From positions 1-64,000 of the forward strand of contig CAYNID010000007.1 of the NCBI GenBank assembly GCA_964397425.1: DNA of 64,000 nucleotides. Direction: 5' to 3'. This DNA comes from Hallerella sp964397425 (GTDB taxonomy: Bacteria; Fibrobacterota; Fibrobacteria; Fibrobacterales; Fibrobacteraceae). Below are positions 42,425 through 51,060 of the stretch, piece by piece (positions within the stretch are counted from its first letter, which is position 1; every line of letters starts with the position of its first letter). The notes under the pieces are model-generated. The model was not told where the DNA came from. It made no database searches and saw only the letters and a program-made list of their open reading frames with translations. The position numbers were made by a program, and so were the translations under genes.

Positions 42425-43164
42425 TTTCGAATCGCGTAAGCCATGACGGCGAACGCATTGGCCACGTTCAAGCTGGCCTTGCGGCCCGCCATGGGAATTT
42501 CAACCTGGAGCGCGCATTCGCGCAAAAGCTCCGGGGCGATGCCCAGCTCCTCGTTTCCCAAAAGAATCAACGCTTTGCGCGGCCATTCCACCTGCGGAAG
42601 GGGAACCGTTTTTTCTCCGGTTTCAAGCGCGATGATTTCGTAGCCGTTTTGACGGTAGCTTTGAATGCAATCTAATGGGGATTCCCAGCGGGTCGACGGA
42701 ATCCAGCGTTCCGTGCCGCGCGCCGCGCTTTTGAGCATGGCGTGTTGAAGGTCTGGAGTGTATCCGGAAAGATGGATTGCCTCTAATCCAAAACAGTCCA
42801 CCGTCCGGATGATGGAGCCGACGTTGAATGCGCTGCGGAGGTTGTGCAGCAAAACGGCGTAGGGGATGGGTTGCTGCCGCGCTTCTTGTCTGTCGCCGGG
42901 TTCGTTTTCAAGGTAAACGTCCCTTTCGAATCCCAGTCCGGCTTCGGTACGAAAATCCTTGTAAAGTTCCACCAGTTCCGCTTGATTTTTTCCCTCCAGC
43001 CGTTTCGCCTGGGGCAGGGCCATCCATGCCGCGTAATGGCTGTATTCATCTTTCGCCTTGGCCACGTCATGGCCTAATTGCAAAATGAGGATGCGGAGCA
43101 ATTCCGACAGCTTTTTGGCCTTCGACTGGGGAGGGAGCTTTTGAAACTTTTGTTCGGAAAACAT
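42391..43164 (-). CDS. SpoU/TrmH-family RNA 2'-O-methyltransferase
   Basis: 257 residues. An N-terminal helical extension of about 100 residues precedes a SPOUT domain with motif 1 LHNLRSAFNVGSIIRTVDCFG, motif 2 ALILLGNEELGIAPELL and motif 3 VEIPMAGRKASLNVANAFAV, which together form the knotted AdoMet site. It methylates a ribose in tRNA or rRNA; the target is unclear. It starts 3 nt after the metG stop, so the two form an operon. Confidence 0.9.
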   Translation of the reverse strand: MFSEQKFQKLPPQSKAKKLSELLRILILQLGHDVAKAKDEYSHYAAWMALPQAKRLEGKNQAELVELYKDFRTEAGLGFERDVYLENEPGDRQEARQQPIPYAVLLHNLRSAFNVGSIIRTVDCFGLEAIHLSGYTPDLQHAMLKSAARGTERWIPSTRWESPLDCIQSYRQNGYEIIALETGEKTVPLPQVEWPRKALILLGNEELGIAPELLRECALQVEIPMAGRKASLNVANAFAVMAYAIRNYSLFSRFKTA

Positions 43165-43167
43165 GGA

Positions 43168-45258
43168 TTAATGAACTTTCGAACCATCGGGGACGTCACA
43201 CGAGACGGTTTTCCCGTTCACTTCGAGCGCGCTGTCTCCGCAGAAGACTGCCTTGTTTTTGACATCCAAAACGATCTTTTCAAAATCCTTCAGTTTGAGA
43301 ATCCGGCATTCTGCGGCGGGGGCGATTCCGTGGAAGACGGCTCTGTCGCCGGGCTTTGCGCCTTCCGGCGGGGAAAGCAACACGCAGACGTGTTCTTTGT
43401 CGGTGTCGCCGGCGAAAAGCATTCCGTTGCTCAAAATGCCGCGGAGCGGTGCCGGTTTGAGGTTTGCGAACAGGAGGATTTGGCGGTTTTCAAGTTCTTC
43501 GGGGCGGTAGCTGCTGCGAAGGCCCGAACAGATGGTCCGGGGTTCCGCTTCTCCGGCGTCGACTTTCAAAACATAGAGGGAATCGGCGTCCGGATGATTC
43601 TGGACTTCGATAATCGTGGCGACGCGAATGTCCATTTCGGCGGGAACGTCGGCGGCGGAAAGAGGCTTGTTCTGCTTTTGCTTGTTCGTCGCTTGAGGGA
43701 CTGCCGTTTTTTCTTCGACGATACGGGGGAAGAGCGCAGAGCCTTCTCCGAATTTTTCTCCGCCGCGTAATTTTCCCCACTTCAAGTCATCAACGTTGTC
43801 TAGGCTTGTGCCCAGCATGGAAAGTCCTTCGCGGCTTTTTGCCGGGATAATCGGAGAAAGGAAACTGAGGGCGATGCGGACTGTTTCTGCGGCGACAAAG
43901 AGCACCGTGGCGAGTTCGCCTTTTTGCGATTCGTCCTTGGCGAGTTTCCAGGGCGCTTTTACTTCGAAGTAACGGTTGACAGCGCGGACGAGGGAAAGAA
44001 TTTCTTCGACGGATTGGGAAAGCTTTATGTTTTCCAACAGTTCCGGAACGGATTTGGACAAATTGTCCGCCATGGATTTGAGCGCGTTTTCTTCGTCGCC
44101 GAAAGTTTCCGGAGCGGGGAGGATGCCGTCAAAGTTGTTGAGCACAAGGCGGTGAACCCGGTTCACGACGTTGCCCAAATCGTTTGCCAAATCGCTGTTG
44201 ATGCGGCGGACAAAACCTTCATGGGTGAAACTGGCGTCTTGTCCGACGACCATGTCGCGGGCGAGGAAATACCGGAATGCGTCGACACCGTATTTTTCCA
44301 TGTATTCCATCGGATTGATGACGTTTCCGGTCGTCTTGCTCATTTTGTCGTTGCCGACTAGCCACCAACCGTGGGCGAGAATGTGCTTGGGAAGAGGGAA
44401 TCCCAGCGCAAAAAGCATTGTCGGCCAATAAACGCTGTGCGTCGTGATGATGTCTTTGCCGACAAGATGATAGGATGCGGGCCAAATCGGTTCACCATTG
44501 GGATATGTCTTCCGCGGAACGAGTTTTCCGTTTTCCATTTTCATCACGGCGCTGACGTAATTCAGAAGTGCGTCAAACCAGACATAGGTAACGTAATCGG
44601 TGTCGAAGGGCAGGGGAATTCCCCATGAAAGGCGCGACTTGGGACGGCTGATGCAAAGGTCGTTGAGAGGCTGTTTTAAAAATCCGCGGATTTCGTTCCA
44701 GCGGTAATCGGGGACAATCCAATCCCGATGGCTTTCAAGGTAATCGATCAGCTGTTCTTGGTAAGATCCCATTTTGAAGAAATAGTTCTTTTCTTTGATC
44801 CAGTCGACGGGGCGGTGGCTTATCGGATCGTTGCCGTTTTCGTCCAGTTCATCCTGCGAAAAGAAGCGCTCTTCACCGACAGAATACCAGCCTTCGTATT
44901 CTTTGGAATAAATTTGTCCGTTGTCCCAAAGCATTTGCAGGCATTGTTGAACAAATTCCATGTGGGAGGCGTCGGTCGTGCGGATAAAATGGTCGTATTC
45001 GATACCCATCTTTTCCCAGAGGTTCTTGAAGCGCAGGCAATATTCATCGACGTGTTGCTTGGGAGACACATTGCGCTTTGCCGCCGCCCGCTGAACTTTT
45101 TGCCCATGCTCGTCCGTTCCTGTCAAAAAGAAGGTCTGGTGTCCCAGCAATTTGTGGAAACGGGTGAGAATGTCCGCGAGGACTGTTGTGTAGGAGTGTC
45201 CAATATGCGGAGCGTCGTTGACGTAATAAATCGGGGTGGTGACGTAAAAATTCTTCAT
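43168..45258 (-). CDS. metG: Methionyl-tRNA synthetase
   Basis: 696 residues. HIGH is at 18-21 (APHIGHSYTT) and the KMSKS equivalent KMSKT near 305-309. The connective region WYSVGEERFFSQDEL lacks the four-cysteine zinc knuckle, so it is the zinc-free, Bacillus-like type. A C-terminal EMAPII/Trbp tRNA-binding domain begins near 585 (MDIRVATIIEVQNHPDAD). It charges tRNA-Met. The start codon has no Shine-Dalgarno sequence and is 5 nt after a TAnnTTTG element that lies inside the T tract of the porin terminator. Confidence 0.96.
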   Translation of the reverse strand: MKNFYVTTPIYYVNDAPHIGHSYTTVLADILTRFHKLLGHQTFFLTGTDEHGQKVQRAAAKRNVSPKQHVDEYCLRFKNLWEKMGIEYDHFIRTTDASHMEFVQQCLQMLWDNGQIYSKEYEGWYSVGEERFFSQDELDENGNDPISHRPVDWIKEKNYFFKMGSYQEQLIDYLESHRDWIVPDYRWNEIRGFLKQPLNDLCISRPKSRLSWGIPLPFDTDYVTYVWFDALLNYVSAVMKMENGKLVPRKTYPNGEPIWPASYHLVGKDIITTHSVYWPTMLFALGFPLPKHILAHGWWLVGNDKMSKTTGNVINPMEYMEKYGVDAFRYFLARDMVVGQDASFTHEGFVRRINSDLANDLGNVVNRVHRLVLNNFDGILPAPETFGDEENALKSMADNLSKSVPELLENIKLSQSVEEILSLVRAVNRYFEVKAPWKLAKDESQKGELATVLFVAAETVRIALSFLSPIIPAKSREGLSMLGTSLDNVDDLKWGKLRGGEKFGEGSALFPRIVEEKTAVPQATNKQKQNKPLSAADVPAEMDIRVATIIEVQNHPDADSLYVLKVDAGEAEPRTICSGLRSSYRPEELENRQILLFANLKPAPLRGILSNGMLFAGDTDKEHVCVLLSPPEGAKPGDRAVFHGIAPAAECRILKLKDFEKIVLDVKNKAVFCGDSALEVNGKTVSCDVPDGSKVH

Positions 45259-45263
45259 GCGGG

Positions 45264-45271
45264 CAAAAATA
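45264..45271 (-). promoter_or_regulatory. TAnnTTTG promoter element of metG, inside a terminator T tract
   Basis: The minus strand reads TATTTTTG, CCCGC, ATG, again 5-nt spacing. The element overlaps the T-rich tract that follows the hairpin ending the upstream porin gene, so one stretch appears to serve as both terminator tail and promoter core. Confidence 0.55.
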
Positions 45272-45274
45272 GAA

Positions 45275-45301
45275 AAAGCGTCCCGCGGTGTGGGACGCTT
45301 T
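45275..45301 (-). terminator. Terminator of the repeat-rich porin gene
   Basis: A perfect 10-bp stem AAAGCGTCCC / GGGACGCTTT (45275-45284 with 45292-45301) has a 7-nt loop. On the minus strand it is followed by TTCTATTTTTG. It lies 20 nt past the porin stop and 16 nt before metG. Confidence 0.85.
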
Positions 45302-45321
45302 GAAAATTTCCAGAAAGGGAA

Positions 45322-46961
45322 TCAGTTGATTTTTCCAATCAGGTTGCCGTTGAATTCGAAGTCACGAGAGGCTCCGTAGCTGTGGGCACCGAAAGAAAGG
45401 GTGAACCGTTTTGTCAGCGGCTTTTCGATGTAGAACGCTGCGAGAACATCCTTGACGTGTTTCTTGTCTTTTTCCGTGTATTCCGTTTTGTGACGGTCGT
45501 GGATGTATTCCGCTTCGAGGATGATGCGGTAGTCACGCGGCGTGAAAAGGAGACCGCCTGTAATCGGAGTGACCATGTCGACGGTGCGGGTGTGTTCCTT
45601 GCCAAAACGGTCCGTGTAGGTTTCTTCGGCATCGATACCCATCAAAGCGCCTTCGAGGAAGAAGTAGGCTATGTCGTTTACGATAGGTGTCTTGCCCTGC
45701 AGCGCAATCGTGTGGCGAACGTCCACATCATCGTCATGGACCAAGTCGAAAACGTTTGTGCGGTAGCCCAGATCCAAATTCAAGAATTCAATGCCGGAGA
45801 GATCGTGGAAGTGGAACATCAAGCGGAGGTCGCCCGTGTTGAGGTTCGGGGTCGTGCTGATGAGCGCGACATCCATGGTCATCGTTTCTGTCGGCGTGAG
45901 CGTGAATTGGAGGGCGTTTTCACTTTCGGTTCCGGATTTGAATCCGTTGTAGTAACCGTCAACGTAGTTTCCGAAGTAGTCGCCGTTCTTTTGTGTGAAT
46001 TCCCAACGACCGACTTTCAATGCGGCGTATTTGGTATGCTGTTCGGCCCACGCTTCGTGGACTTCGAACATATCGCGGTATTCATAAGAATCGGAAGTGT
46101 CACCGTCTGCGGTGTGGCGGGCGTGATACTGGTTGTCCATCAAGTCGCCCGGATACATGTGAAGCAAGATGCGACCGTTGAAGTCGTTGGAGTGGGTTTC
46201 AAGGCCCAGGTTGGCGCGTCCCCACCATTCTTCAAAGTTGTCGCCGTTCTTGTCGTCTTCGCTTGTCCACAGGACTTTGCCCGCTTGAATTTCGAAGCTC
46301 GCGTCAATGTCGAATACAAATTCACCGGCGCGGAAGAGGGGCTTTTTGGGTTCTTTTTTCTTCTGTTCAGAACCGGCTGCCGCCATGGACATGTCCACTA
46401 CCGGTTCGACCGGCTTAACTTCTTTTTGTGGGGCTTGGGCTGGTTCCGCATTGGCAGCCTGAACGCTTGCCGAGTCAACTGCGGGCGCGGTGGCCTGAAC
46501 GCTTGCCGAATNNNNNNNNNNNNNNNNNNNNNNNNNNNNNNNNNNNNNNNNNNNNNNNNNNNNNNNNNNNNNNNNNNNNNNNNNNNNNNNNNNNNNNNNN
46601 NNNNNNNNNNNGCCTGAACGCTTGCCGAGTCAACTGCGGGCGCGGTGGCCTGAACGCTTGCCGAATCGACTGCCGGTGCGGCAGCCTGAACGCTTGCCGA
46701 ATCGACCGCGGGCGTGGTGGCCTGAACGCTTGCCGAATCGACCGCGGGCGCGGCAGCCTGAACGCTTGCAGAATCGACCGCGGGCGCGGCAGCCTTGACG
46801 TTTGCAGAATCGACCGCAGGTGCAGCGGCCTGAACGCTTGCCGAATCGACCGCAGGTGCAGCGGCCTTGACGTTTGCAGAATCAACCGCAGGTGCAGCGG
46901 CCTTGTCTTGAGCGAACAATGCCGACGCAAATGCGAGAGAGGCGAATAGGACTTTGTTCAT
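45322..46961 (-). CDS. Outer-membrane porin-like protein with N-terminal 12-residue repeats (split by assembly gap)
   Basis: Two apparent reading frames are one gene interrupted by the 100-N gap. The start (46961, AGGAGA upstream) gives a signal peptide ending AQ, then eight complete repeats of AAAPAVDSASVQ type before the gap. After the gap come a partial and one more repeat, a short Pro/Glu linker, then a barrel of about 340 residues beginning FVFDIDASFEIQAGKVLW. The barrel shows regular amphipathic strands and many aromatic residues, as in alginate-type or phosphate-type porins. The Ala/Pro repeats may span the periplasm or the peptidoglycan layer. The frame shift across the gap is an artefact of the placeholder length. 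Confidence 0.85.
46459..46901 (-). repeat. 36-bp tandem repeat inside the porin gene
   Basis: Each 36-nt unit encodes a 12-residue block, A-(A/T)-(A/T)-P-A-V-D-S-A-(S/N)-V-(Q/K). Eight whole units are present on the N-terminal side of the gap, one whole and one partial on the other. The units are nearly identical at the DNA level, which explains why the assembly broke here. Confidence 0.9.
46512..46611. other. Assembly gap (100 N)
   Basis: Exactly 100 N, a placeholder. The flanks end in the same repeat unit: GTTCAGGC before and ATTCGGCAAGC after (minus strand). To restore the reading frame and the unit phase, the missing sequence must be 17 nt plus a multiple of 36. Confidence 0.95.
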
Positions 46962-47031
46962 GATTTCTCCTTATCCTAAGAATGTCGTCTTCAATTATAA
47001 CAAAAAATGGGAAAGTTGCTAAATTTTATCC

Positions 47032-47466
47032 ATGCAAAGGATTGAAAAGTCGCGAATCCTTTTTTTGGATGAAAAGCCCATTCGGAGATTGCTTGAATTT
47101 CGCTCGGAACTGTATCCGGTGATGCTCCGCGTTTTGGACATTGTCTATGAAAGGAACATTCAAATGGTGACTTCTCCGGTTTCCCTCGCGAATCTTTCTT
47201 TGCGGGCCCATGAAAAGGGACGTTCTGTCCTTGCCCGGGAAATCAAAGAATTTCTGACTCATAGTGCACAAATGATTCTACGGCCCATCGATGCGGAAAT
47301 CGCCGCTGTTTCCGCCGAGTTCCGGGCGAAGTCCCCGCTTTCGTTTGAAGATTCCCTGCAACTGGCGACAGCTTATGTGTGCGGAGCCGATTTGATTTTA
47401 ACGGAAAACGGCGATTGGAAAGGAGTTGCCGACTTCGAAGTGGTGACTCTCGCTGAATTGCTTTAA
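47032..47466 (+). CDS. PIN-like domain protein
   Basis: 144 residues. The C-terminal half reads LSFEDSLQLATAYVCGADLILTENGDWK, close to the PIN pattern of an acidic residue before LATA and a final L(T)xND-type acid. The N terminus ILFLDEKPIRRLLE has D14 at the place of the first PIN aspartate. PIN domains are Mg-dependent RNases, often VapC toxins. No antitoxin-like gene is adjacent, so it may be an orphan or a housekeeping variant. TAAATTTT ends 4 nt before the ATG, again leaderless. Confidence 0.6.
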   Translation: MQRIEKSRILFLDEKPIRRLLEFRSELYPVMLRVLDIVYERNIQMVTSPVSLANLSLRAHEKGRSVLAREIKEFLTHSAQMILRPIDAEIAAVSAEFRAKSPLSFEDSLQLATAYVCGADLILTENGDWKGVADFEVVTLAELL

Positions 47467-47549
47467 AACGGCGATTCTGGTTTGAATTTTTACACGGCAA
47501 TCTTCGATTTAATTAAATTTTCCGCGAAATCAAGTTTTGGAGTTTTGCC

Positions 47550-49004
47550 ATGTCCAAGTATTATCCTGTAATCGGTCTTGAAATTCATTGCCAGCTTGCG
47601 ACCAAGACGAAAATGTTTTGCGGTTGCGAAGTCGAGGTGAACACCAGTCCGAACAAGCACGTTTGCCCCGTCTGTCTGGGCTTTCCGGGGGCGATGCCCG
47701 TGCCGAACAAGCAAGCGGTGGAATACGCGATTCGCCTGGGATTGGCTTTGCATTGCGAAATCGACTTGAACGCCATGTGGACGCGCAAAAATTATTTCTA
47801 CCCGGATTTGCCGAAGGGCTACCAGATTACGCAAACGGGCGGCCTCCCCATTTACGACCATCCGATTTGCCGTAACGGTTGGCTTGAAATCAAACGTTCT
47901 GATGGCGTTGTCCGCCGAATCGGCATCACCCGTATCCACATGGAAGAAGATGCCGGGAAACTGGTGCACGACATGAGCCCGACAGGAAGCCATTTTGACG
48001 CGAACCGTTGCGGAACGCCGCTTTGTGAAATTGTGACGGAACCGGATATTCGCAGCCCGGAAGAAGCTGTGCTCACGTTTAAAAAAATCAAGCAGATTCT
48101 CGAATATACGGGAGTTTCCCATGCGAACATGGAAAACGGCAACATCCGCTGTGACGGCAATATTTCCATCCGCCCGAGCGAAGACGCTCCTTATGGAACC
48201 CGGTCCGAAATCAAGAACCTGAACAGCTTCACGAATTTGGAAAAGGCCCTGACGGCGGAGTTCCTTCTCCAGACGGTAACCTTGGATGCCGGCAAAGAAG
48301 TCGAACAGTGCACCAAGCGTTATGACCCGAACGCCGACAAGACGACAGTTATCCGTTCCAAAGAAGACGCTCCGGATTACAAGTATTTCCCGGAACCGGA
48401 CATGGTCCGGTTGGTGACGGATCCCGCCCAAGTGGAAGAAATTCGCCGGACGCTCCCCGAACTTCCCGATGCCCGATACGAACGCTTCATTCAAGAATAC
48501 CGCTTGACGGAATACGATGCCCAAGTCCTGACTGATGAAATCAAGGTGAGCAACTGGTTCGACTCTGCAGCGAAGACTTGTAAAAATCCAAAGATTCTCG
48601 CCAACTGGGTAATTACGGAACTTCTCCGCGAAGTCAAAGAACTGGAAGGCGGATTCGACTCCATCAAAGTTTTGCCGGAACACTTGGCGCGCTTGGTGAA
48701 TCTGATTGAAGATGGGACCATCAATGGAAAAATTGCGAAGCAGGTCTTTGCAGATATGTTTGAAACGGGCAAGGATCCCGACTCCATCGTAAAGGAAAAA
48801 GGCCTTGTCCAAATCACGGATACGGCCGCCATTGAAAAAACGGTCCGTGAAGTTGTCGAAAAGAATCCCTCGCAATTCGCTGAGTTCAAGGCGGGTAAAG
48901 TGGCGTTGAAAGGTTTCTTTGTCGGACAGGTGATGAAAAGTTCTGGCGGCAAGGCCAATCCGAAACTGGTCAATCAAATTTTGGATGCCATTGCGAAAGA
49001 ATGA
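47550..49004 (+). CDS. gatB: Aspartyl/glutamyl-tRNA amidotransferase subunit B
   Basis: 484 residues. It amidates mischarged Glu-tRNA-Gln or Asp-tRNA-Asn with GatA and GatC. Signatures: YYPVIGLEIHCQLATKTKMF at the N terminus, zinc-type CGCEVEVNTSPNKHVCPVC, GYQITQTGGLPI, HMEEDAGKLVHD, and a YqeY-like C-terminal helical domain. The unit has a leader of about 28 nt with TTTTGGAG as ribosome-binding site and TAAATTTT at 47514-47521. GatA and GatC are not nearby. Confidence 0.96.
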   Translation: MSKYYPVIGLEIHCQLATKTKMFCGCEVEVNTSPNKHVCPVCLGFPGAMPVPNKQAVEYAIRLGLALHCEIDLNAMWTRKNYFYPDLPKGYQITQTGGLPIYDHPICRNGWLEIKRSDGVVRRIGITRIHMEEDAGKLVHDMSPTGSHFDANRCGTPLCEIVTEPDIRSPEEAVLTFKKIKQILEYTGVSHANMENGNIRCDGNISIRPSEDAPYGTRSEIKNLNSFTNLEKALTAEFLLQTVTLDAGKEVEQCTKRYDPNADKTTVIRSKEDAPDYKYFPEPDMVRLVTDPAQVEEIRRTLPELPDARYERFIQEYRLTEYDAQVLTDEIKVSNWFDSAAKTCKNPKILANWVITELLREVKELEGGFDSIKVLPEHLARLVNLIEDGTINGKIAKQVFADMFETGKDPDSIVKEKGLVQITDTAAIEKTVREVVEKNPSQFAEFKAGKVALKGFFVGQVMKSSGGKANPKLVNQILDAIAKE

Positions 49005-49363
49005 ACTTTTCGCCTGATCGTGGAAGTTTCTGGGCGAAAGCCTTGACCGCTTTTCTTTGCCGGACAATTCTCCTGGGAATGTTCCTTTGGGGAAGTTTGT
49101 CCGTGGCTTATGCGGCAGATGCGTATGACTCGATGTATGTGAATACGCTGAATATGTCACAAGAAGAAGCGAACGCTGTGTATGGGACGGATTCTTCCCA
49201 GATAGAAGTCCGCCCGACGCGGCAGGAGCTCCACGAAGAAATGGAACCGGAATACGTGATGCGGGAATACGACCATCGCCAGCAGGTCATCGTAGGTTCC
49301 GTTGTCATGATTTGCGTCGCCATCGCGATGGTGATGATGAACAATTACAATCCAACGCGCTGA
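49001..49363 (+). CDS. Small envelope protein with signal peptide and C-terminal membrane helix
   Basis: 120 residues; its ATG overlaps the gatB stop (ATGA). An N-terminal export signal ends near VAYAA. The middle is acidic and polar, with SQEEANAVYG and RPTRQELHEEMEPEYVMREYD, and a final helix VIVGSVVMICVAIAMVMM is followed by a short tail. The topology suggests a protein anchored in the inner membrane with its middle in the periplasm. No family recognised. The coupling with gatB may simply be convenient. Confidence 0.6.
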   Translation: MNFSPDRGSFWAKALTAFLCRTILLGMFLWGSLSVAYAADAYDSMYVNTLNMSQEEANAVYGTDSSQIEVRPTRQELHEEMEPEYVMREYDHRQQVIVGSVVMICVAIAMVMMNNYNPTR

Positions 49364-50318
49364 TTATCCAAAAGGTGAATTTATACGAAATCTGTTGGTC
49401 TGAAAGCGTTTTGAAATTAGAAAGGTTGTGCCCAGTTTTTTATAGTTTTGTCCCGGCATCAGGTTTACGCTCTACATTCTTTCTCTTCATTTCAAGTTTG
49501 CTTTTCTGCTCGTAAGGGTGTTTCTTGTTCGGGAGTTTCTTAGCTCCCCAGTCTTTTGAGGTCATGTGCCGGAGCAGGGTGCAGTTTTGGAACGGAAAGC
49601 AGTCTTGCTGAAGACTCCATCCAAGTCGTTTTTGAGGTCTTCTTCGTGTATTGCTGTCTGAAATGTTTGAAGTAATAAGCGGTATCTTGCTGCATCCAGG
49701 ATTCACTTTCGGGGCAGGGATCGCCTTTGTGCGATTATAGCGAAAGGTTCACGGTATTCGACGAACTGGAAAAGATTGAGGGAGCTGTTCGCGATTACTT
49801 GGAAGGCTGAGCGAAGAATTACAAGGACGAATCTGGAATGGGTGACGGGTGTGTTGAATGACATGCTTGCGGACATTCAAAAACAGGCGTAAAAAGCTAA
49901 ATTCAATGGAGAAAAAAGTAGAGCGTCTATTACAAGGGCAAAAATGAATGCCCGTTTAGTCCCGACGAAGGCGATGCGGGAAAGTTTTGGGGTGCGAAGG
50001 AGTTCGTGTGCAGGGAATATGGAAAGAACGCTACTTCAACGCAAGCCTTGCAAGCGATGACGTGAAAAAGCAGGTTGTGGGGATTTACCTGTAGAAAAGT
50101 TTTAGCGGGATTGAATATAAGCTCCAGTCGGGAATCGGCTGGGGCATGTTGCGAGTTGGATTATTTATTCTCGGTTTTATGGAAGCTAAAATCAATTTTT
50201 TTTCTTCGAGAACATTGTTGGCGTTTTCGACCTCGACGGCTTCCATGAGAACTGGTTGCAAAATTTGAAAATAACGCAAAAAATCCAAAATGAGTTTGTT
50301 TTTCTTTTTGTATAAAGA
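49364..50318. other. Decayed accessory DNA, no intact gene
   Basis: About 950 nt without a credible open gene on either strand. Between about 49735 and 49880 one frame reads DYSERFTVFDELEKIEGAVR and then breaks at TGA, and another frame nearby reads TGVLNDMLADIQKQA before a stop, as if one gene has been broken by indels. A clearer fragment is at 49925-50094. The part from 50095 to 50318 contains nothing I can assign. This is the left edge of the accessory island. Confidence 0.5.
49925..50094 (+). pseudogene. Fragment of a hypothetical protein, frameshifted
   Basis: VYYKGKNECPFSPDEGDAGK and FWGAKEFVCREY are read in one frame. Near 50025 the sense continues in the next frame as KERYFNASLASDDVKKQVV to a TAG at 50092. 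The charged, aromatic-rich composition is that of a real protein terminus, so I read this as the remnant of a longer gene broken by at least one indel. Family unknown. Confidence 0.45.
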
Positions 50319-50997
50319 AAACCACCAGCTAGGCTGGTGGTTCCAAAGAAGCCTTCTGGCGGTACTGAAAAAATCCCCTGGCTAAATTTGTGGAGCGGTC
50401 TGGACACTGCGCCACAACAAACCAAAGGATTCCAGATGGAAAATATAAAAACAATGGCTCACACGAGCTGGAACTGCAAATATCACATAGTCTTCGCTCC
50501 GAAATTCAGGCGGAAGGCGTTTTACGGGGAGAAGCGCGTCGAGGTCGGATAGATACTCCGTTCGCTTTGCGAATGGAAGAAGATTACGATATTGGAGGCG
50601 GAGGTGTGCCCCGACCATGTGCACATGTTGCTTGAAATTCCCCCGAAGTTCGCAGTTTCCAGCGAGGAGGGTTTCTTGAAGGGGAAAAGCAGCCTGCAGT
50701 TGTACGAGCGGTTTCCCGAGTTGAAATTCAAGTACCGGAATAGGGAGCTTTGGTGCCGTGGCTACTATGTCGACACGGCGGGGAAGAATGCGGTCAAGAT
50801 AGCCAACTATATCAGGCATCAGCTGGACGAGGAGAAGTTCGGGGAACAGCTCACGATGCTGGGGAAGATGTAGCCCGCTTGCGGGCGTGCCGGCAAGGAC
50901 CGTACGCCAGTGTCAGAACCGTCAACGCGTGTGACGCGTTGCTAGTATCCTAGGGCTACGCCCGCCTATGAAGAACCGCCGGCTATGCCGGCGGGTT
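50319..50997 (+). mobile_element. IS200/IS605-family element, tnpA only, inactive
   Basis: Left-end hairpin AACCACCAGC / GCTGGTGGTT (50319-50342). A broken tnpA follows. The right-end hairpin AACCGCCGGC / GCCGGCGGGTT is at 50974-50997. Subterminal palindromes of this sort, no terminal inverted repeats and no target duplication are the family pattern. No tnpB is present. Between tnpA and the right end, about 100 nt hold further short hairpins (CCCGCTTGCGGG, AACGCGTGTGACGCGTT). True cleavage ends lie a few bases outside the hairpins. Confidence 0.8.
50436..50873 (+). pseudogene. tnpA: IS200/IS605 TnpA transposase, interrupted by an amber codon
   Basis: The frame encodes 145 residues, the family size, but a TAG at 50550-50552 splits it after residue 38. 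The rest is in frame and well preserved: the HUH motif PDHVHMLLE (H61, H63), LKGKSSLQLYERFPELKFKY and the catalytic-tyrosine region RGYYVDTAGKN (Y110 or Y111). The segment SSEEGFLKGKSS carries two acidic residues where the family usually has hydrophobic ones, a further sign of decay. A single-base change could have made the stop from a lysine or glutamine codon. Confidence 0.85.
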
Positions 50998-51060
50998 GCT
51001 TTTTGCGTACTCGGAGAAACTCTGTGTATGTATCCCCAATAATTTTTTAAGGAGGTTTCT

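Noticed and set aside
46459..46901. CRISPR-like regular 36-bp repeats
   Set aside because: Units are contiguous with no spacers, keep one reading frame and encode a 12-residue block; no cas gene is present. It is a coding tandem repeat.
49440..49706. Minus-strand frame of 88 codons in the decayed region
   Set aside because: No ribosome-binding site, and composition (Lys/Arg/Ser with no pattern) gives no sign of a real protein.
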